Of a DNA stretch of 64,000 nucleotides, positions 22,593 through 31,391 are shown piece by piece. The DNA is from Pontibacter liquoris (lineage in GTDB: Bacteria; Bacteroidota; Bacteroidia; Cytophagales; Hymenobacteraceae), in the NCBI RefSeq assembly GCF_022758235.1, contig NZ_JALEBG010000001.1:2108001-2172000 (forward strand). Reading direction: 5' to 3'. The position numbers were made by a program, and so were the translations under genes. Every line of letters begins with the position of its first letter. The first letter of the stretch is position 1. The notes beneath the pieces are model-generated. The model ran no database searches and was not told the DNA's origin. It saw only the letters and a list, made by a program, of their open reading frames with translations.

Positions 22593-25229
22593 TTATGCTT
22601 TAAGTGTGTTTTTTACTAATTCCAGTGCTTTGGCTGGTATGGCCTGCAAACCGGCTGACTCTTTGCCGCCTGCCGTTGCATAAAAAGGCTGTCCGCCGCC
22701 GCCACCTTTAATCTCTTTGGCCAACTCGCGCACCAGCTGGCTGGCATTCAGGTTCTTTTCCGAAACCAGGTTATCCGACAGCATCACTGCGATTTGGGGC
22801 TTCCCGTCTATTTCAGCAGCCAGCACCAGCACCAGGTTTTGTACCGACTGGCGCAGGTCAAAGGCAAGCTTTTTCAGGTAATCGGCATTGCTGACGTCTA
22901 CTTTCTCTGCCACAAAGTTCACGCCATCCAATGGCTGCACTTTTTGTGCCAGGGTATCTTTCAGGCCTGTCAGTTGCTTCAGTTCATACTGCTCCAGTTG
23001 CTTTTGCAGGGCTTTGTTCTCGTCCTGAAGCTTTTGCACGGCTCCCGATACATTGCTCTGCGAGTTGAGTACTTCCTGCACGGCATTCAGTTCGTTGAGC
23101 TGCTGCTGCACAAAGTTCTCGGCCATACTTGCGGTAATGGCTTCGATGCGGCGCACGCCGGCAGCCACTGAGCTCTCCGATACAATTTTAAAGTAGCCGA
23201 TATTACCTGTGTTCAGCACATGAATGCCGCCACACAACTCGACCGAGTGTTCCCGGTCAAAGGCGATCACGCGCACAAACTCGCCATACTTCTCTCCAAA
23301 CAAGGCCATGGCGCCCATATTGCGGGCATCGCCGATGGCTACGTTGCGTTGCTCTTCTAGGGGAATAGCCTGGCGGATACGCTCATTTACGATATGCTCT
23401 ACCTCGCGCAACTGTGCCTCCTCAACTTTGGCAAAGTGCGAAAAGTCAAAGCGCAACAGCTTCTCGTTAACCAGAGAGCCGCGCTGCTGCACATGTTCAC
23501 CCAATACTTTGCGCAGGGCGGCATGCAGCAGGTGCGTGGCCGAGTGGTTCTTGCGGATCAGGTTACGACGGACAGCATCTACCTCGCTTTTAAATGTTCC
23601 TTCCACCTGCTGCGGCAGCTTGGCCGTGATATGCAGGATCAGGTCGTTTTCCTTTTTGGTGTCCAGCACCTCGATCTGTTCCGTGTCGGAAATCAGGTAA
23701 CCGGTATCACCTACCTGGCCGCCGCTTTCGGCGTAGAACGGTGTTTTGTCCAGCACCAGGTGGTACTCGCTCTTGTTCTTGGTTTTCACCTGGCGGTAGC
23801 GCACAATGTGGGATTCTGTTGATTCCACATCGTAACCAACAAATTCGTTGACCACCTCCGGCTGCAGGATCACCCAATCGGTCTGCTCAGTGGCGGAAGC
23901 ATTGCGGGAGCGGTTCTTCTGCTGCTCCATCTCCACATCAAAACCAGCTTCATCTACCTTCAACCCTTTTTCACGGGCGATAAGTGCCGTCAGATCCAGT
24001 GGGAAGCCAAAGGTATCATAGAGTTCGAAAGCCGTGCGGCCATCTATGGTATTGTTATTTTTCCTGAAGGTCTCCTCCAGGGCATCCAGGCGTTTAAGAC
24101 CATTTTCGAGTGTTCGCAAAAAGGCGTTTTCCTCTTCTTCGATCACGCGCTGTACAAAGCTCAGCTGCTGCAGCAGCTCGGGGAACACGTGCGCCATCTG
24201 GTCGGCCAGTACGGCAGCCAGTTTATAGAGGAAAGGCTTTTTGAAGTCGAGGAACGTAAACCCGTACCGCACTGCGCGGCGCAGGATACGGCGGATCACA
24301 TAGCCCGCCTTGTTGTTGGACGGCAACTGGCCGTCGGCAATGGTAAAGGCAATAGCCCGGATATGATCCGAAATCACCCGGATGGCAATGTCCGTCTTTT
24401 CATTGGCGCCATACGTTACGCCGGCTTCCTTTGCCACAAACTGGATAAGGGGCTGGAACACATCGGTATCGTAGTTAGAGCGCTTGCCCTGGATGGCCAT
24501 GCACAAACGCTCAAAGCCCATGCCGGTATCTACGTGCTGCGCAGGTAGTTTTACCAGCGAACCATCGGCCAGGCGGTTGAATTCCATGAACACGTTGTTC
24601 CAGATCTCCACTACCTGCGGGTGGTCGTTGTTCACCAGCGATTTACCATCCACCTGCGCGCGTTCTTCATCCGTACGCAAATCAACGTGAATCTCAGAGC
24701 ACGGACCGCACGGACCGGTATCGCCCATTTCCCAGAAGTTATCCTTCTTATTACCCATTAGGATACGGTCTTCCGCGATCATAGACTTCCAGATATCGAA
24801 CGCATCCTGATCCAACGGCAGGTTATCCTTTTCATCACCCTGGAAAACTGACACATACAGCCTGTCTTTTGGCAGCTTGTATACTTGGGTCAGCAACTCC
24901 CACGACCATTCCAGCGCATCCTTTTTAAAGTAATCCCCAAACGACCAGTTACCCAGCATCTCGAACATCGTATGGTGGTAGGTATCGTAGCCTACTTCTT
25001 CCAGGTCGTTGTGCTTGCCGCTCACGCGCAGGCATTTCTGGGTGTCGGCAACGCGCTTGTAAGGAGCCGGCTTATTGCCCAGAAAATAATCTTTGAAGGG
25101 AGCCATGCCCGAGTTGATAAACATCAGGGTAGGGTCATCTTTTACTACAATTGGCGCAGAGGGCACGATCTGGTGCTGTTTGGAAGCAAAGAAGTCCAGG
25201 AACTTTTGTCTAATCTCAGCTGAGTTCAT
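22593..25229 (-). CDS. alaS: Alanyl-tRNA synthetase
   Basis: Class II synthetase of 878 aa that charges tRNA-Ala. Seen: catalytic domain starting EIRQKFLDFFASKQHQIVPSAPIV with motif region PTLMFINSGMAPFKDYFLG, the editing domain with HSATHLLHAALR (HxxxH) and CGGIHVLNTG (CxxxH) zinc-site residues, a coiled-coil region (QLNELNAVQEVLNSQSNVS onward), and the C-terminal DHHA1-like domain (GGGGGQPFYATAGGK). It leads a minus-strand group with gatB and the TlpA-like lipoprotein gene. Its promoter must lie between 25230 and about 25400, which contains a TATACTT motif but no perfect TAnnTTTG. Confidence 0.98.
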   Translation of the reverse strand: MNSAEIRQKFLDFFASKQHQIVPSAPIVVKDDPTLMFINSGMAPFKDYFLGNKPAPYKRVADTQKCLRVSGKHNDLEEVGYDTYHHTMFEMLGNWSFGDYFKKDALEWSWELLTQVYKLPKDRLYVSVFQGDEKDNLPLDQDAFDIWKSMIAEDRILMGNKKDNFWEMGDTGPCGPCSEIHVDLRTDEERAQVDGKSLVNNDHPQVVEIWNNVFMEFNRLADGSLVKLPAQHVDTGMGFERLCMAIQGKRSNYDTDVFQPLIQFVAKEAGVTYGANEKTDIAIRVISDHIRAIAFTIADGQLPSNNKAGYVIRRILRRAVRYGFTFLDFKKPFLYKLAAVLADQMAHVFPELLQQLSFVQRVIEEEENAFLRTLENGLKRLDALEETFRKNNNTIDGRTAFELYDTFGFPLDLTALIAREKGLKVDEAGFDVEMEQQKNRSRNASATEQTDWVILQPEVVNEFVGYDVESTESHIVRYRQVKTKNKSEYHLVLDKTPFYAESGGQVGDTGYLISDTEQIEVLDTKKENDLILHITAKLPQQVEGTFKSEVDAVRRNLIRKNHSATHLLHAALRKVLGEHVQQRGSLVNEKLLRFDFSHFAKVEEAQLREVEHIVNERIRQAIPLEEQRNVAIGDARNMGAMALFGEKYGEFVRVIAFDREHSVELCGGIHVLNTGNIGYFKIVSESSVAAGVRRIEAITASMAENFVQQQLNELNAVQEVLNSQSNVSGAVQKLQDENKALQKQLEQYELKQLTGLKDTLAQKVQPLDGVNFVAEKVDVSNADYLKKLAFDLRQSVQNLVLVLAAEIDGKPQIAVMLSDNLVSEKNLNASQLVRELAKEIKGGGGGQPFYATAGGKESAGLQAIPAKALELVKNTLKA

Positions 25230-25433
25230 GTATGAGTGTTAAGCATTTAGATACTAAGTGCTATACTTGTTGTTTAAGAACAAAAAATATAGAATTTTTG
25301 CCTTTCAGAAACACACTGTTTTCGCGGGGTCTGAGGCGCTCAATAGAGACAAAAGTAGCATATTTTAGCCGTAATCAGTAGCATCGCCCCCGAAAATTAG
25401 TAGTTGTGCCTGCCATACAATAGACTTAACACT

Positions 25434-25781
25434 ATGCCTTATAAAGAAAGAGAAATAGAAAAGCAGTACTACACCATCGGGGAAGTGGCTGCCATGTTTG
25501 AAGTTGCCCCCTCGCTGATCCGCTTCTGGGAAACCGAGTTTGAGCAACTGAGCCCTAAAAAGAGTAAAAAAGGGAACCGCCAGTACACGCCAAAGGATAT
25601 TGAGATGCTGCGCACGGTATACCACCTGGTAAAAGAGCGCGGCTATACGATACAAGGCGCCCGCGAGATGCTCAAGAACAAAGGGGTGCAGACCAAGGAC
25701 AAGATCGAAATTATCCAGTCGCTGGAGAAAGTGCGCGCGTTCCTGGTGGGCATCAAAGACCAGCTGAACACCAAAGCTTGA
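25434..25781 (+). CDS. MerR family transcriptional regulator
   Basis: Small DNA-binding protein of 115 aa. The MerR winged helix-turn-helix runs from about residue 10 to 80 (QYYTIGEVAAMFEVAPSLIRFWETEF, then RQYTPKDIEMLRTVYHLVKERGYTIQGAREML) with a short C-terminal helix (KDKIEIIQSLEKVRAFLVGIKDQL). No ligand-binding domain follows, as in the short MerR proteins widespread in Bacteroidota. The frame opens 10 codons earlier (25404), but ATG at 25434 fits the family start. It lies 22 bp before dprA and may be co-transcribed with it. Target unknown. Confidence 0.93.
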   Translation: MPYKEREIEKQYYTIGEVAAMFEVAPSLIRFWETEFEQLSPKKSKKGNRQYTPKDIEMLRTVYHLVKERGYTIQGAREMLKNKGVQTKDKIEIIQSLEKVRAFLVGIKDQLNTKA

Positions 25782-25803
25782 AAGTTCCGTACAGGATTAG
25801 CCT

Positions 25804-26925
25804 ATGGTAGAAGAGCAGAACCTGTACGAAATAGCCCTGACGAAATTGCCCGGGGTGGGCGGGCAACTGGCCCGCTTACTCGTGAGCTACTGCGGCTCGC
25901 CGCAGGCTGTTTTTACCTCGCCGGCCGGCAAACTGCTCAAAGTGCCGGGCATTGGTAACAAGCTGGTGCAAAGTATAACTGCGGGTGGCCGGGCGGCTTT
26001 GCTGCAGGCAGAAGATATCCTGAAACAGGCCCAGGAGCAGGATGTGCAGGTGCTGTTTTATACTTCCGAAAAGTACCCGGATCGCCTCAAACAACTACCC
26101 GACGCGCCGATCCTGTTATACTTTAAAGGCAACGGTAACCTGAACACGCGCCGCATCATCAGCATGGTGGGTACGCGCCAGATCACCAGCTATGGCCAGG
26201 CTATTACCGAACAGATCATAGCCGATCTGGTGCCTTATAATGTGCTGGTGGTAAGCGGCCTGGCGTATGGCGTGGATATTGTAGCGCACCGGGCGGCACT
26301 GCAGGCCGGCTTATCGACGATTGGCGTCATGGCCAGCGGCCCGGATGTGATCTATCCGGCTGTACACCGCAAGTATGCAGAACGCATGCTGACGCAGGGT
26401 GGGCTACTGACGGAAAACCCGTTTGGCACCAAGCCCGATGCCCCGCGCTTTCCGGCCCGCAACCGCATCATTGCCGGCATGTCGGATTGCACCATCGTGG
26501 TGGAAGCTGCCCTGAAAAGCGGCACCCTGATCACAGCTGACATTGCCCACAGCTACGACAAGGAAGTAATGGCGGTGCCGGGCAACCTGACCTCGCCGGT
26601 ATCGGAAGGCACCAATTACCTAATTAAGACTAACAAGGCGGCTGTGTATACTTCAGTGCAGGACCTGGTAGAGTTGCTGAACTGGGATCTGGAAGATGCG
26701 GCGGCAGCCAAAAAGCAGGCAAAGCAGCTTTTTCAGCCGGACGATTTTACAGCCGAAGAATGGAAAGTTGTTGACGTCTTGCTGCAGTCGCGGGAAGAGC
26801 ACATGGATAACCTGAGTTGGAAGGCGCAGCTGCCTGTCAGCCTCCTGGCTTCTGTGCTGTTAGGGCTGGAGTTTAAAGGAGTCATCAAAGCCAAACCCGG
26901 TAAGAAGTTCGCCCTCATCCGATAA
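25804..26925 (+). CDS. dprA: DNA-processing protein DprA (Smf)
   Basis: Binds incoming single-stranded DNA and loads RecA during natural transformation; widely kept even in non-competent bacteria. The N-terminal HhH-like segment (LPGVGGQLARLLVSYCGSPQAVF) is followed by the Rossmann-like DprA core with SMVGTRQITSYG, SGLAYGVDIVAHRAALQAG, PARNRIIAGMSDCTIVVEAALKSGTLITA and YDKEVMAVPGNL, then a C-terminal winged-helix (about 305-373). Length 373 aa is standard. It follows the MerR regulator by 22 bp. Downstream is heptamer repeat element B. Confidence 0.96.
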   Translation: MVEEQNLYEIALTKLPGVGGQLARLLVSYCGSPQAVFTSPAGKLLKVPGIGNKLVQSITAGGRAALLQAEDILKQAQEQDVQVLFYTSEKYPDRLKQLPDAPILLYFKGNGNLNTRRIISMVGTRQITSYGQAITEQIIADLVPYNVLVVSGLAYGVDIVAHRAALQAGLSTIGVMASGPDVIYPAVHRKYAERMLTQGGLLTENPFGTKPDAPRFPARNRIIAGMSDCTIVVEAALKSGTLITADIAHSYDKEVMAVPGNLTSPVSEGTNYLIKTNKAAVYTSVQDLVELLNWDLEDAAAAKKQAKQLFQPDDFTAEEWKVVDVLLQSREEHMDNLSWKAQLPVSLLASVLLGLEFKGVIKAKPGKKFALIR

Positions 26926-26932
26926 GGGTTGG

Positions 26933-27067
26933 GAGTTCTGAGTCTTGAGTGCTGAGTCCTGAGTTGAAAAAACTGTGTTCCTTCACTCTTATGCATTAAC
27001 TCATACCTAGCCTATACTTTATACTTGCTGCCAATTCTTAATTCCTAATTCAGAACTCAGAACTCTA
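26933..27067. repeat. Facing heptamer repeat element B (between dprA and the PabC-like gene)
   Basis: Left array: five tandem 7-bp units of the form GAGTNNN (GAGTTCT, GAGTCTT, GAGTGCT, GAGTCCT, GAGTTGA; 26933-26967). Right array: five tandem units of the form AAYTCNN (AATTCTT, AATTCCT, AATTCAG, AACTCAG, AACTCTA; 27033-27067), the reverse complement pattern, ending 3 nt before ATG 27071. The core of 65 bp contains overlapping TATACTT motifs. The left array starts 7 nt after the dprA stop. In RNA the arrays could fold into one long imperfect hairpin. Confidence 0.8.
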
Positions 27068-27070
27068 CAC

Positions 27071-27886
27071 ATGTTACTTTACAATGGCCATTTGATGCAG
27101 GAGCAGGCGCTTCGGCTGCCACTCTCAAACCGGGCTTTTCAGTACAACGACGGATTTTTTGAAACGCTGATCGTGCAGCAAGGGCGCATCCGTTTCTGGC
27201 AGCACCATGTGGCGCGGATGCAGGACGCGGCTGCAGCCCTGCAGATCAGGTTATTTGATCAGCTTGCACCTGCTGCCCTGGAGCAGCAACTGCTCACGCT
27301 GGCCGGGCAGAACAAGGCTGAAAAGTATGGCCGCCTCAAACTGAAAGTATGGCGGGACGGAGCGGGCTTGTATACGCCCCAAACAGATGAAGCTGCCTGG
27401 CTGGCTACCGCCGAAGCTACAACACCAGCCGATGTAAGCCCTTTGCAGGTGGGCCTGTGTAGGCGCACCACGACATTACCCTCATCGTTCTCTCACTTTA
27501 AAGGCCCCAATGCGCTGGTATACGTGCAGGCTGCCCGCGAAAAAGCAGGTACAACCTATAACGACATGCTGCTGCTCTCACCCGAAGGCGCAGTGGCGGA
27601 ACTGATCTCGTCCAATATTTTCTGGCTGCAGCAAAACACGCTTTTCACGCCTTCGCTTACAACGGGCTGCGTCAATGGCATCCTGCGGCGGGCTATCATG
27701 CAATGGGCTTCTGAAAAAAGGGTTGATGTGGTGGAATGCCAGATAGGATTGGCAGAACTCAGTGAAGAGGCAACTGTTTTTGCGGCTAATGTAACCGGCT
27801 TCAGGTGGGTGCCAGCTATCAGCGGGCAGGCATACGGGCAGCAGCACCCGTTGTTAGACCAACTGCAGCAGGACTTGTTCCAATAA
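27071..27886 (+). CDS. Class IV aminotransferase-fold enzyme, PabC (aminodeoxychorismate lyase)-like
   Basis: Pyridoxal-phosphate enzyme of fold type IV. The PLP lysine is in SHFKGPNALVYVQAA. The N-terminal block RAFQYNDGFFETLIVQQGRI and the C-terminal LTTGCVNGILRRAIMQWA / EEATVFAANVTGFRWV are typical. At 271 aa it fits aminodeoxychorismate lyase (PabC), which makes p-aminobenzoate for folate, or a D-amino-acid/branched-chain aminotransferase. PabC is favoured because the length and the GFFETL motif match and because a PabB-like gene is in the same window (63749), but it is not adjacent. The ATG is 3 nt after the heptamer array B. Confidence 0.8.
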   Translation: MLLYNGHLMQEQALRLPLSNRAFQYNDGFFETLIVQQGRIRFWQHHVARMQDAAAALQIRLFDQLAPAALEQQLLTLAGQNKAEKYGRLKLKVWRDGAGLYTPQTDEAAWLATAEATTPADVSPLQVGLCRRTTTLPSSFSHFKGPNALVYVQAAREKAGTTYNDMLLLSPEGAVAELISSNIFWLQQNTLFTPSLTTGCVNGILRRAIMQWASEKRVDVVECQIGLAELSEEATVFAANVTGFRWVPAISGQAYGQQHPLLDQLQQDLFQ

Positions 27887-27921
27887 AAACAGTTTTGATA
27901 AGGGAAATTTTTGCTTAAAAG

Positions 27922-28479
27922 CTAACCGGCAGCAGCATGTTCGGCCGCTTGATAGTTTCCATAGTTTCGCAGCATTTCTTCCAGTACCTCCTGCGGCACC
28001 GAATCACTGAAGATCTCGCGAAATTTGCTTTTCATGATCTGCAGCCAGCTTTTCTGGCCTAAAATATTGAGTAGCGCTTTCAGTTCTTCCACCTCTTTCA
28101 GAAATTCTACCGCAGGTATACTTGGCCCATATTCGGACTGAAGCATGCGCATGGTAAACTCGTCCATCTGGTGCCGCAGTAACTCCCGCTGCAAAGGTAA
28201 AATCCGGTCTTTGGGGATATAGGTGCTTTCGTTAAAGAAATTACTTTCCTCCAAGAACTCGACACCATCTGCTGTGATCTGAGCCAGGAACTTATCTCCA
28301 ATGGCAATCGATCTGATCAGGCCGTCCTTTGTGAGCGTATCTACTATTTCTTTTGCTTCTACCTGTACAATTTCTAAATGATGGGACGTAAATAAATCTG
28401 CTACGTCGTACCATTTTCCATCATACTTTTTCTCGTAGAGCGCCAAAAGCAGGAACCGGATGTTTACTGCTACTTCCAT
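27922..28479 (-). CDS. Conserved unknown protein with winged-helix-like N-terminus
   Basis: I do not recognise the family. 185 aa, no signal peptide or membrane helix, so probably cytoplasmic. Residues 1-75 look like a small winged-helix (FLLLALYEKKYDGKWYDVADLF, then EAKEIVDTLTKDGLIRSIAIGDKFLAQIT), followed by a helical region (residues 95-170) rich in Glu/Leu/Lys (LPLQRELLRHQMDEFTMRML, VEELKALLNILGQK). It is convergent with the PabC-like gene. A DNA-binding or adaptor role is a guess. Start ATG 28479 gives MEVAVNIRFLLLALYE. Confidence 0.65.
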   Translation of the reverse strand: MEVAVNIRFLLLALYEKKYDGKWYDVADLFTSHHLEIVQVEAKEIVDTLTKDGLIRSIAIGDKFLAQITADGVEFLEESNFFNESTYIPKDRILPLQRELLRHQMDEFTMRMLQSEYGPSIPAVEFLKEVEELKALLNILGQKSWLQIMKSKFREIFSDSVPQEVLEEMLRNYGNYQAAEHAAAG

Positions 28480-28569
28480 AAAAAATTCTCTACTTACTTA
28501 TAGAGGGAACAAAATTATCCAATGATAATTTCCGCAGAAGGGTTTAAGTAAGTGAGCCAAGCTAGAAGT

Positions 28570-28610
28570 CGGGCAGAGACATCCTTTAAATTGGTAGATA
28601 CCTCTGCCCG
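28570..28610. other. Inverted repeat downstream of the hexosaminidase gene
   Basis: CGGGCAGAG (28570-28578) and CTCTGCCCG (28602-28610) form a perfect 9-bp stem with a 23-nt loop, just past the hexosaminidase stop. It lacks a T run, so it may be a Rho-dependent or weak terminator, or an RNA 3' stabiliser. Confidence 0.45.
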
Positions 28611-28617
28611 TCTAATC

Positions 28618-31161
28618 CTATTTTTTGGTATTTACTATTGTCACTTTTCCGCCGCGGCCGGTGGTCGTAAACGCTCTCAGTTTTACAGTACCGTTGGCGG
28701 TGATCGGAGCTTTGTATTCCGGACTTTTTGCGGAAGGTTCCGTGCCATCGGTGGTATAGCGAATTGTCAGGCCGGGTAACTGCTGGTTAGCATGTACCTT
28801 GCCGTCTGCAACCATTGCTCCTGGTGCCGGTATGCGGTAATTGAAACCACCTGCATACTTGTCCAGGCGCGGAAGCTCGCGTTTGCCCACTACATTCACA
28901 AACTCAGACCAGGCTGTGCCATACAGGGCATTGCTTTTCGCTTCGTCGGATTCGGTGGCCCAGGCCGGGTCGCTGGCCCAGGCTCTTTCGGCCAGACCAA
29001 GCAGTTTAGGTAGGATCATGAACTCCAGCCGTTCGTTGTTCCGTACTGTTTCGCTCCACAACGGCGCCTGAATACCCACAATATTTGCTTTTCCTGCTTC
29101 TGTGAGCCGCACTTTGTCTTTGAAAATAGCGCGATCAACAGGTTCACCCCTGCTGTCCTCTTTCGTGTTTTTCAGGTAATCGTAAGGGATAAAATAAAAG
29201 GGCTTGTCTACATCCACATAGCCGCCCCAATACAGACCCGGCTCGTCATAATCCTTCTGAGAGGCCAGGTCGAAGTATAAATTGGTCACGTTGGTGAGCA
29301 CCACTTTGTAACCGGCATTGGCTAGCTTATAGGCCAGGTCTTCCGCTCCGGTCAGGTTGTTCCATACATCCACATGGAAGTTTTCATTAGCAAACTGCGG
29401 GTTGGGCACATACACTGTGCGGCCATTTTCCTTCACTTTTTTCAGGCCGATCTCTTCCCAGCCCGACAAGTATAAGTTGCGTTTCTTAAGCATGTCGTTT
29501 ACGTTGCCGTAAAAGTAGAACCACAGGTCATCAGTATTTTTAACCTTAGGGTTGCTTTTGATCAGGGCCTGCACGGCCGGCGACTTCTGCCACACACCGC
29601 CCGGCACTTCATCGCCTCCAAAGTGAATTGTCTGGATCGGAGCACCGGCCTCTTTATACATTTTCAGGATCTCATCTACTACCGTTTCCAGGAAGTTGTA
29701 GGTAGAAGGCTGTGCAACGTCAATCACGTTGTCGTTCCAGTTCTGCACAGATTTGTAGACTGATTTATCATTCAGGTCACGTAGCAGATAGCGTTCTGCC
29801 TCCGCTTTCTTTCCTTCCTTCATCAGGCGGTCATAACGCGCATCCATGGCTTTGATGGCAGCGCGGGCGTGTCCTGGCGTTTCTATTTCAGGGATTACCC
29901 GGATATGGCGGTCGTTGGCATACTTGAGTATTTCGATGAAATCTGCTTTGCTAAAGTAGCCACTGCCGGATTTATTATCGCCCGATGGACCTGAACCATA
30001 GGAAGGCTGCAGAAATTGTTTGTTGTCTAATGTATGACCACGCTTGGCACCTACTTGGGTCAGTTCCGGCAAAGCAGGAATTTCCAGGCGCCAGCCTTCA
30101 TCATCGCTCATATGGAAGTGAAACACGTTGAGCTTATACAAGGCCATCAGATCGAGCAATTTAAGCACCTCCTGCTTGGGATGAAAGTTGCGGGCCACAT
30201 CTAGCATAAAGGCGCGGTGCCCGAAACGGGGTGCATCCTGAACGCTCACACCGGCAATGGCTACAGACTGCTGGGGGCTGGCCAGCGCAGCAGGAGGAAT
30301 AAGTGTTTTAAGGGATTGGATGCCGTAAAAAATACCGGCGGGTGTCGTTCCTGAGATCGTGATCGCATCGGCAGTTACCTTGAGCTCATAGGCTTCAGGT
30401 CCCAGGCCTTCCTTTTTCTCCAGGCGAACAGCTTTGCCCGTGCCTGTGGTTTGTACAGCCGGTTTTTTGCCGAAGACTGTTTCCAGGTAATTTGCCAGCA
30501 AGGTTGCTTCGCCTTTAAAGGCAGCCTCCGCAACAATAGGCACAGCAGCCGTTAAGGCAAAGCTTTTACCAGTTTCGGAATAGCTGGTAGGTGTCGGGAA
30601 AACTTTGGGTAATTTTTCAAGCGGGATGTCTTCAATGGTTTTATTCTGCTCATACAGCGCCTGGGCTGATTTCCAGAGAACGGCATTTTTCTCCCGGTCC
30701 GGCGTAGTATAGACCGTCGCCGGTAAGGCGATTCCCTTGGAAGGGTTGCTGTCCCAAACCAGGTAAAAGCCTTCAGGGGTATCGTTGGTATTGAGTACCT
30801 GCCTGCGGCTTACAAATTCAAGCCGACGGGATTCTCCGGCAGGAAGGCTCTTAAAAGAAGCGGTGGGCACCATTTTTAAAAGATCGCCATTTACGGCCAT
30901 CACATTTACCTGGCCGTCTTTCGATTTAGCTGATCCGCTTCCGTGAAAGTATAAGCTCCAGCCTGAGGCCGGCAGCGCCTGTTTGCCTGTGTTGGCCAGC
31001 GTCAGAGCGGAAACGGTTTGCTCCGGGCTGCTGTTATCCACTAATTCCCAGGTGATTTTCAGGGTAGCGGGGTCGAAGGTGGAGGCTGCTTTTTTTGTCT
31101 GAGCCTGTAGTAGCGTACCAAAACTGACAAATAGCAGGATTACTAGCAAGAGGTGCTTCAT
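28618..31161 (-). CDS. Secreted beta-N-acetylhexosaminidase, GH20
   Basis: Exported glycoside hydrolase that removes terminal GlcNAc/GalNAc by substrate-assisted catalysis. Signal peptide MKHLLLVILLFVSFGTLLQAQ. Order: an N-terminal carbohydrate-binding CHB_HEX-like domain (about 25-160, ITWELVDNSSPEQTVSALTL), the GH20b domain (about 185-320), the GH20 TIM barrel (about 325-760) with the catalytic pair in IHFGGDEVPGGVW (Asp-Glu), and a C-terminal CHB_HEX_C domain (GLTIRYTTDGTEPSAKSPEY). At 847 aa it matches the chitobiase architecture. Likely used for chitin or peptidoglycan/glycan oligomers. It is followed by a 9-bp inverted repeat. Confidence 0.95.
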   Translation of the reverse strand: MKHLLLVILLFVSFGTLLQAQTKKAASTFDPATLKITWELVDNSSPEQTVSALTLANTGKQALPASGWSLYFHGSGSAKSKDGQVNVMAVNGDLLKMVPTASFKSLPAGESRRLEFVSRRQVLNTNDTPEGFYLVWDSNPSKGIALPATVYTTPDREKNAVLWKSAQALYEQNKTIEDIPLEKLPKVFPTPTSYSETGKSFALTAAVPIVAEAAFKGEATLLANYLETVFGKKPAVQTTGTGKAVRLEKKEGLGPEAYELKVTADAITISGTTPAGIFYGIQSLKTLIPPAALASPQQSVAIAGVSVQDAPRFGHRAFMLDVARNFHPKQEVLKLLDLMALYKLNVFHFHMSDDEGWRLEIPALPELTQVGAKRGHTLDNKQFLQPSYGSGPSGDNKSGSGYFSKADFIEILKYANDRHIRVIPEIETPGHARAAIKAMDARYDRLMKEGKKAEAERYLLRDLNDKSVYKSVQNWNDNVIDVAQPSTYNFLETVVDEILKMYKEAGAPIQTIHFGGDEVPGGVWQKSPAVQALIKSNPKVKNTDDLWFYFYGNVNDMLKKRNLYLSGWEEIGLKKVKENGRTVYVPNPQFANENFHVDVWNNLTGAEDLAYKLANAGYKVVLTNVTNLYFDLASQKDYDEPGLYWGGYVDVDKPFYFIPYDYLKNTKEDSRGEPVDRAIFKDKVRLTEAGKANIVGIQAPLWSETVRNNERLEFMILPKLLGLAERAWASDPAWATESDEAKSNALYGTAWSEFVNVVGKRELPRLDKYAGGFNYRIPAPGAMVADGKVHANQQLPGLTIRYTTDGTEPSAKSPEYKAPITANGTVKLRAFTTTGRGGKVTIVNTKK

Positions 31162-31391
31162 GTGTTTGCCTTGAAGGTGAAGTGTTTGTTAAATTTGCTT
31201 AAGATAGCCATTATATCTGAGCAATCATAGCGGCCTTGCTATACTTGTACAACCTGGCCCGAAAGTCAGTATGCTCTAACTCTCCATCCCTGAACAGGTT
31301 GTTGAGCAGTGGCTTATACGGAAAAGCAGCTGCAGGGATAACCGAAGTATGGTATATACCGCTTTTTAATTTTATCCTGCTTTGCAACCGC

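Noticed and set aside
26933-27067. CRISPR array
   Set aside because: Units are 7 bp with degenerate positions and no spacers; no cas genes are present.
31162-31391. Reading frame 31236-31631 and an 8-bp inverted repeat (31249-31256 / 31295-31302)
   Set aside because: The frame is antisense to the MFS gene and of odd composition; the 38-nt loop makes the inverted repeat weak.
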